Both the position numbers and the translations under genes were made by a program. From contig WFPR01000062.1 in assembly GCA_015487455.1 (NCBI GenBank), positions 1-16,439 on the forward strand: a stretch of DNA of 16,439 nt. The letters are read 5' to 3'. Position 1 is the stretch's first letter. The number at the start of each line of letters is the position of its first letter. Shown here in pieces: positions 13,629 through 16,439 of this stretch. Source of the DNA: Candidatus Bipolaricaulota bacterium. GTDB lineage: Bacteria; Bipolaricaulota; Bipolaricaulia; RBG-16-55-9. Below the pieces are notes generated by a model. The model saw only the letters and a list, made by a program, of their open reading frames with translations. It was not told the origin of the DNA and searched no databases.

Positions 13629-14792
13629 CTACGACCTCCGGCGGAAGACGGCCACGGCCCCCGTCCCGTGGGGGACGCCCCGCCACGAGAGGGCCACGCC
13701 CGTCTCGACGTCGGGCAGCTGCCGGGCCCCCGCCTCGCCCCGCAGCTGGAGCACGACCTCCAGGGCGCGGGCCAGGCCCCCCGCCTCGATGAGGTCCCCG
13801 GCGCCCAGGCAGCCGCCGCTCGGGTTGACGGGCAGCTCCCCGTCTCGGGAGAACATCCCGTCCAGGAGCAGCTTCCCGGCCTGGCCGGGGTGGGCCAAGC
13901 CCAGCGCCTCTACGTGCTGCAGCAGCTTGAACGCGAACCTGTCGTCCACTTCCGCGAAGTCGATCTGCTGCAGCGGGTTCGTGATGCCCGCCTGCTCATA
14001 AGCCATTTGAGCGGCCCTCTTCGCGTAGAGGGCCTCCGCGCCCCGGGCGGCGATCCAGGGGCTTTCGGAGCACCAGCCGATCCCTTCTATGTAGATGGGC
14101 ACCTCGCAGAGCCGCTCGGCGATCTCCCCCGCAGCCAGGACGAGCACCACGCAGCCGTCGGCCCTCGGGGCGACCTCCAGCCGCTTGAGGGGGTCAGAGA
14201 GGGGAGGGCTGCCGAGCACGTCGTCCACACTCATACGGGTTCCGTAGGGCGCAAGCGGATTGAGCAGCGCGTTCTGCTTGTCCTGAACTACGACAGCGGC
14301 GCACTGCTCCTCCGTCGTGCCCGTCTCGTGGAGGTAGAGCTGCATCTCGAGCCCGGCGACGTAGTAGGGGTGAACGTCTCTTTCACGGCTCAGAGGCGCC
14401 TCGTAGACGGAGTCGAAGGCCAGCTCCACGACGTGCTCGAACGTCAGCAGCTCGGAGATCTTGCTGTGGGCCTCCACCACGACCACGTCGCAGAGGCCCG
14501 TCTTAATTTGCATGACGGCGTTGGCCAGCCCCAGGAGCCCGTCGCCGGTGACGGTGTGCATCGGCCTCAGGACGGCCCCTAGCTGGTCGGGGGTGAACTC
14601 GTCGAAGATGGAGAAGCCCTCCCAGAAGTCCTCGGCGCAGGTGATGAAGCTGTCGACGTCCCGTCTCGGGTCGATCCCGGCGTCCTCGTAGGCTCGGACG
14701 GCCGCCTGGAACGTCAGCTCCTTCCAGTTGACCTCGGGCGTCAGGGGGCGAAACGGGGTGCAGCCGACGCCGACGATGGCCACATCTCGCAT
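13629..14792 (-). CDS. Thiolase-fold protein B (SCP-x/lipid-transfer thiolase-like) lacking thiolase catalytic residues
   Basis: This is the first gene of the operon, with 387 residues. It is a diverged paralogue of protein A: MRDVAIVGVGCTPF, KTGLCDVVVVEAHSK, LEVAPRADGCVVLVLA, NPSGGCLGAGD and the C-terminal GVALSWRGVPHGTGAVAVF. In the same alignment the nucleophilic Cys is Thr82 (TVTGDG), the GHP His is Asp333 (GAGDLI), and the HDxF His is Asp283 (EVDDRF). It keeps the DGELPVNPSGG segment found in thiolases. The two paralogues have replaced the same catalytic positions with different residues, so they may be non-equivalent subunits. A good promoter (14850-14878) and GAGGAG element precede ATG 14792. 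An upstream in-frame extension to 14921 crosses that promoter and is rejected. Confidence 0.88.
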   Translation of the reverse strand: MRDVAIVGVGCTPFRPLTPEVNWKELTFQAAVRAYEDAGIDPRRDVDSFITCAEDFWEGFSIFDEFTPDQLGAVLRPMHTVTGDGLLGLANAVMQIKTGLCDVVVVEAHSKISELLTFEHVVELAFDSVYEAPLSRERDVHPYYVAGLEMQLYLHETGTTEEQCAAVVVQDKQNALLNPLAPYGTRMSVDDVLGSPPLSDPLKRLEVAPRADGCVVLVLAAGEIAERLCEVPIYIEGIGWCSESPWIAARGAEALYAKRAAQMAYEQAGITNPLQQIDFAEVDDRFAFKLLQHVEALGLAHPGQAGKLLLDGMFSRDGELPVNPSGGCLGAGDLIEAGGLARALEVVLQLRGEAGARQLPDVETGVALSWRGVPHGTGAVAVFRRRS

Positions 14793-14849
14793 GAACGAAC
14801 GCGCTCCTCGCAAAATGTCTGGTTTTGAGTTGGCCGTACTGCCGAGCAA

Positions 14850-14878
14850 AAGATAGCACACGCGTGACGCGACGTCAA
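14850..14878 (-). promoter_or_regulatory. Promoter of the thiolase/DUF35 operon (extended -10), with -35 overlapping the PIN stop codon
   Basis: On the minus strand TTGACG (14873-14878, 5 of 6) and TATCTT (14850-14855) are 17 bases apart, with a TGn extended -10. The TGA inside TTGACG is the stop codon of the upstream PIN gene. The leader would be about 50 bases. Confidence 0.65.
14859..14877. promoter_or_regulatory. Palindromes in the spacer of the thiolase operon promoter (possible operator)
   Basis: CACGCGTG (14859-14866) is a perfect 8-bp palindrome. TGACG (14865-14869) and CGTCA (14873-14877) form an inverted repeat three bases apart. Both lie between the -10 and -35, where a bound repressor would block polymerase. 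Confidence 0.4.
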
Positions 14879-15336
14879 CGAGCGGCGTGGAAGGGGATGG
14901 TGGGCACCTCAGGGGCTTCAAGAAGCCGTTCGTCGAGGGTTATGAGCGTTAGGCGGTAGACCAAAGCTGTTGCCGCCAGAAAACGATCAGCGGGGTCTTG
15001 ATGGGGGAGTTCGATGAGTCGGCTTTGGATGGCGACCTCGTGGGTAAGCGGAGCCTCGTGGAAGGGCCCGGCCTGCAAAGCGGTGCGCACCCAGGAAATC
15101 GGATCTGGGTGCAGGACAACTCGCCCTCGTTCGGCAAGCAACAGGGTTTCCCAGACTGTAATGGGGGACACCCAAAGCTCGACATCGGGCTTCTCCAGAA
15201 CCTGCGCGAAGGAGCGGGGTAAACGCTCGGGTTCAAGGAGGCCCCATAAAAAGATGTGGGTGTCGAGGAGGAGCCTTAGCGTTTTGAGCTGGGCTTCCTG
15301 CTGTTGCGGGTCTCGGCGTCGGCGAGGGCTTCCCAT
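14875..15336 (-). CDS. PIN-domain toxin of a type II toxin-antitoxin pair (Sll0205-like)
   Basis: PIN toxins are magnesium-dependent ribonucleases that stop growth when freed from the antitoxin. The 153-residue protein has the acidic site residues D25 (LLLDTHIFLWGL), E63 (ITVWETLLL), D117 (with D114, in HQDPADRFL) and D135 (LITLDERLL), so it should be active. ATG 15336 is well supported by GGAGGAGG just upstream, which lies inside the antitoxin coding region; the two genes overlap by 61 bases. Residues 1-18 are a charged and Gln-rich extension before the usual start of the PIN fold, a consequence of this start site. The pairing with a Phd/YefM-type antitoxin is the usual one for this PIN subgroup. 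Its stop codon lies in the -35 of the thiolase promoter. Confidence 0.92.
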   Translation of the reverse strand: MGSPRRRRDPQQQEAQLKTLRLLLDTHIFLWGLLEPERLPRSFAQVLEKPDVELWVSPITVWETLLLAERGRVVLHPDPISWVRTALQAGPFHEAPLTHEVAIQSRLIELPHQDPADRFLAATALVYRLTLITLDERLLEAPEVPTIPFHAAR

Positions 15337-15575
15337 CGTTCCTCCTCCAAAGCCGGGGCGATCACGTCGTGGACGATGGAGCCGGTGCCCTTTAGGCTGC
15401 CCAACCACCGTCTTGTCGGTAGAGGCCGAGGCTTAGGTGTTAGGGGAAGCGTTAGAATCTGGATCCACGGCTTCCCTCGCTTGGTGATGACAAAGCATTC
15501 CCCTGTACGGCTGGCCTGTTCCAGCAGCTTGGAGCACTCGGCCTTGAACTTTGAGATCGAGATTTTCTTCATCAT
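15276..15575 (-). CDS. Phd/YefM-type antitoxin
   Basis: The 99-residue protein binds the PIN toxin through its C terminus and the operator DNA through its N terminus. The N terminus KKISISKFKAECSKLLEQA and VITKRGKPWIQIL are typical of Phd/YefM. The C-terminal GSIVHDVIAPALEEERWEAL matches the toxin-binding tail of this antitoxin group, with about 20 further residues. Two ATGs occur (15575 and 15572); GGGAGG sits 6 bases before the first, which I use. The leader from the predicted promoter is only about 14 bases. It overlaps the toxin gene by 61 bases, making expression of antitoxin first and toxin second likely. Confidence 0.9.
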   Translation of the reverse strand: MMKKISISKFKAECSKLLEQASRTGECFVITKRGKPWIQILTLPLTPKPRPLPTRRWLGSLKGTGSIVHDVIAPALEEERWEALADAETRNSRKPSSKR

Positions 15576-15582
15576 AAAAAGC

Positions 15583-15616
15583 CTCCCTTGGAGGGATTAT
15601 GCGGACTTCAAGGGAG
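15583..15616. promoter_or_regulatory. Inverted repeat flanking the -10 of the toxin-antitoxin promoter (likely operator)
   Basis: Perfect 8-bp arms CTCCCTTG (15583-15590) and CAAGGGAG (15609-15616) are separated by 18 bases and enclose the -10. Antitoxins of this type repress their own operons from such repeats. One arm also overlaps the antitoxin ribosome site. Confidence 0.6.
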
Positions 15617-15624
15617 CTCGTCAA
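15596..15624 (-). promoter_or_regulatory. sigma70-like promoter of the antitoxin-toxin operon
   Basis: On the minus strand TTGACG (15619-15624, 5 of 6) and CATAAT (15596-15601, 5 of 6) are 17 bases apart. Transcription would begin near 15589, just before the GGGAGG ribosome site. Confidence 0.75.
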
Positions 15625-15657
15625 CGCTCAGTCGTCGTTTAGGGTATTCGAGTGAGC

Positions 15658-16368
15658 CTAGAAGAGCCAGTCCTTGATGAGGGCTTTTAAGTCGCCCTGG
15701 AACGCCTCGCGGGGGCCTTCGGCCTTGTTGCGCCCCAGATCGAGCACGTAGATGTAGTCGGAAATCTCGATGGCCTCGCGGATGTTCTGCTCGACCAAGA
15801 CGACCGTCTTGCCCTCGCGGGTCAGCTCCCGGAGGTGGCGGCGGATCTCCTGGGCGAGCTTGGGGGCCAGCCCCGCCGTCGGCTCGTCGACCAAGAACAC
15901 CTCAGGGTCGGCCATGAGCGCCCGGCCCAGCTCGACCATCCGCTGCTCGCCCCCGCTGAGGAACCCCGCCTTCCTCCGCCTCTTCCGGGCGAGGTTGGGA
16001 AAGCGCTCATAAATCTCCTCAAGCTTTTGTCGGATGCGGGCTCTGTCCTTGCGGAAGGTCCACGCCCCCAGCTCCAGGTTCTCTTGAACGCTGAGATAGG
16101 GGAAGACGTTGCGCCGCTGGGGGATGTAGGCGAGGCCGCGCCGCAGCGCCGTGTGGGGCTCGATCCCCGTGATGTCTTGACCGCGATAGCGCACCCGCCC
16201 CCGGAAGGGCTTCAAGAACCCGTAGACGGCCTTCAGCAGCGTCGACTTGCCCACGCCGTTCGGCCCGATGATCGTGACCAGCTGGCCCGCCCCGGCCTTG
16301 AGGGAGACCCCCTGCAGCACGTGGATGTCGCGGTAGTAGCCCACCACGAGGTCCTCGACGGCCAGCAC
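15658..16368 (-). CDS. livF: Branched-chain amino acid type ABC transporter ATP-binding protein, LivF family (5' end uncertain)
   Basis: This ATPase powers uptake of branched-chain amino acids, urea or similar solutes with LivG and the LivH/LivM permeases. Domains visible over 236 residues: Walker A GPNGVGKS (35-42), Q-loop Q84 in PQRRNVFPYLSVQENL, signature LSGGEQ (137-142), Walker B VFLVDEP (157-163) and TAGLAP. The LivF-type LVEQNIREAIEISDYIYVLDLG follows, with Gln in place of the usual H-loop His. The GTG at 16368 is where family homology begins, but it has no ribosome site. The frame stays open to the window edge through a Pro/Gln-rich stretch, so the real start may be further upstream, or the ATPase may be fused to another domain. 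The toxin-antitoxin promoter follows its stop. Confidence 0.9.
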   Translation of the reverse strand: MLAVEDLVVGYYRDIHVLQGVSLKAGAGQLVTIIGPNGVGKSTLLKAVYGFLKPFRGRVRYRGQDITGIEPHTALRRGLAYIPQRRNVFPYLSVQENLELGAWTFRKDRARIRQKLEEIYERFPNLARKRRRKAGFLSGGEQRMVELGRALMADPEVFLVDEPTAGLAPKLAQEIRRHLRELTREGKTVVLVEQNIREAIEISDYIYVLDLGRNKAEGPREAFQGDLKALIKDWLF

Positions 16369-16401
16369 CGCGCCGTCCGGGGCCCGCGTCGGCGCCGGGG
16401 G

Positions 16402-16430
16402 CTGGGGCTGAAGCTGAGGCTGCTGAGGCG
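16402..16430. repeat. Hexamer-like GGCTGA repeat encoding a Pro/Gln-rich stretch before LivF
   Basis: GGGCTG, AAGCTG, AGGCTG and CTGAGG units on the plus strand give QQPQLQPQPP in the LivF frame. The unit is nearly the same as that of the Fbp tail, 15 kb away. Confidence 0.55.
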
Positions 16431-16439
16431 GAGGGGTGG

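Noticed and set aside
12397..14001. 534-codon plus-strand open frame opposite the thiolase genes
   Set aside because: It spans two real minus-strand genes and their junction, and its composition is shadow-like with no domain signature.
12433..14792. Thiolase genes as pseudogenes because the catalytic residues are missing
   Set aside because: Both frames are intact and full length with good ribosome sites, and substitutions are confined to active-site positions, which points to changed function rather than decay.

Overview
The window is a gene-dense, high-GC (about two thirds G+C by eye) bacterial segment. Bacterial origin is supported by an HU-type DNA-binding protein, sigma70-like TTGACN-N17-TATAAT promoters and GGAGG-type ribosome binding sites. 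A bifunctional archaeal-type fructose-bisphosphate aldolase/phosphatase, an alkyltransferase-endonuclease V fusion and DUF35/thiolase clusters are more usual in archaea and deep-branching thermophilic bacteria. I therefore infer a thermophilic or deep-branching bacterium, but cannot name a phylum. No intergenic stretch exceeds 200 bases; the longest is 3208-3405, which holds two divergent promoters and an inverted repeat. I see no tRNA, rRNA, CRISPR array or insertion sequence.

Region 1 (1-3207, minus strand): a tight operon read rmlA-type nucleotidyltransferase > fbp aldolase/phosphatase > hpt > tsaD (cut by the window edge). It combines sugar-nucleotide synthesis, gluconeogenesis, purine salvage and tRNA t6A modification. 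Three protein ends here carry dipeptide repeats encoded by 6-bp tandem DNA repeats.

Region 2 (3208-6988, plus strand): a strong promoter, then a secreted oligopeptide-type binding protein and two permeases (DppB and DppC types) with no ATPase genes. The last permease shares its stop bases with a convergent amidohydrolase (6985-8523, minus).

Region 3 (8642-11396): the HU gene and a small zinc-ribbon gene (minus) lie back to back with an alkyltransferase-endonuclease V fusion (plus). The two directions share a 76-bp divergent promoter region. The fusion gene is followed by an HD-domain protein and a small ABM-fold protein.

Region 4 (11402-14792, minus): thiolase B > thiolase A > DUF35 protein 1 > DUF35 protein 2, with gaps of only 2-4 bases and its own promoter. 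Both thiolase-fold proteins have lost the nucleophilic Cys and the catalytic His of thiolases. The unit is therefore probably not an ordinary thiolase; a DUF35-dependent aldolase or another acyl-CoA C-C bond enzyme is plausible. This is the best candidate for an undescribed system here.

Region 5 (14875-15575, minus): a Phd/YefM-PIN toxin-antitoxin pair with a clear promoter and an inverted repeat around its -10. Region 6 (15658-16439, minus): a LivF-type ABC ATPase whose reading frame stays open through a Pro/Gln-rich stretch to the window edge.
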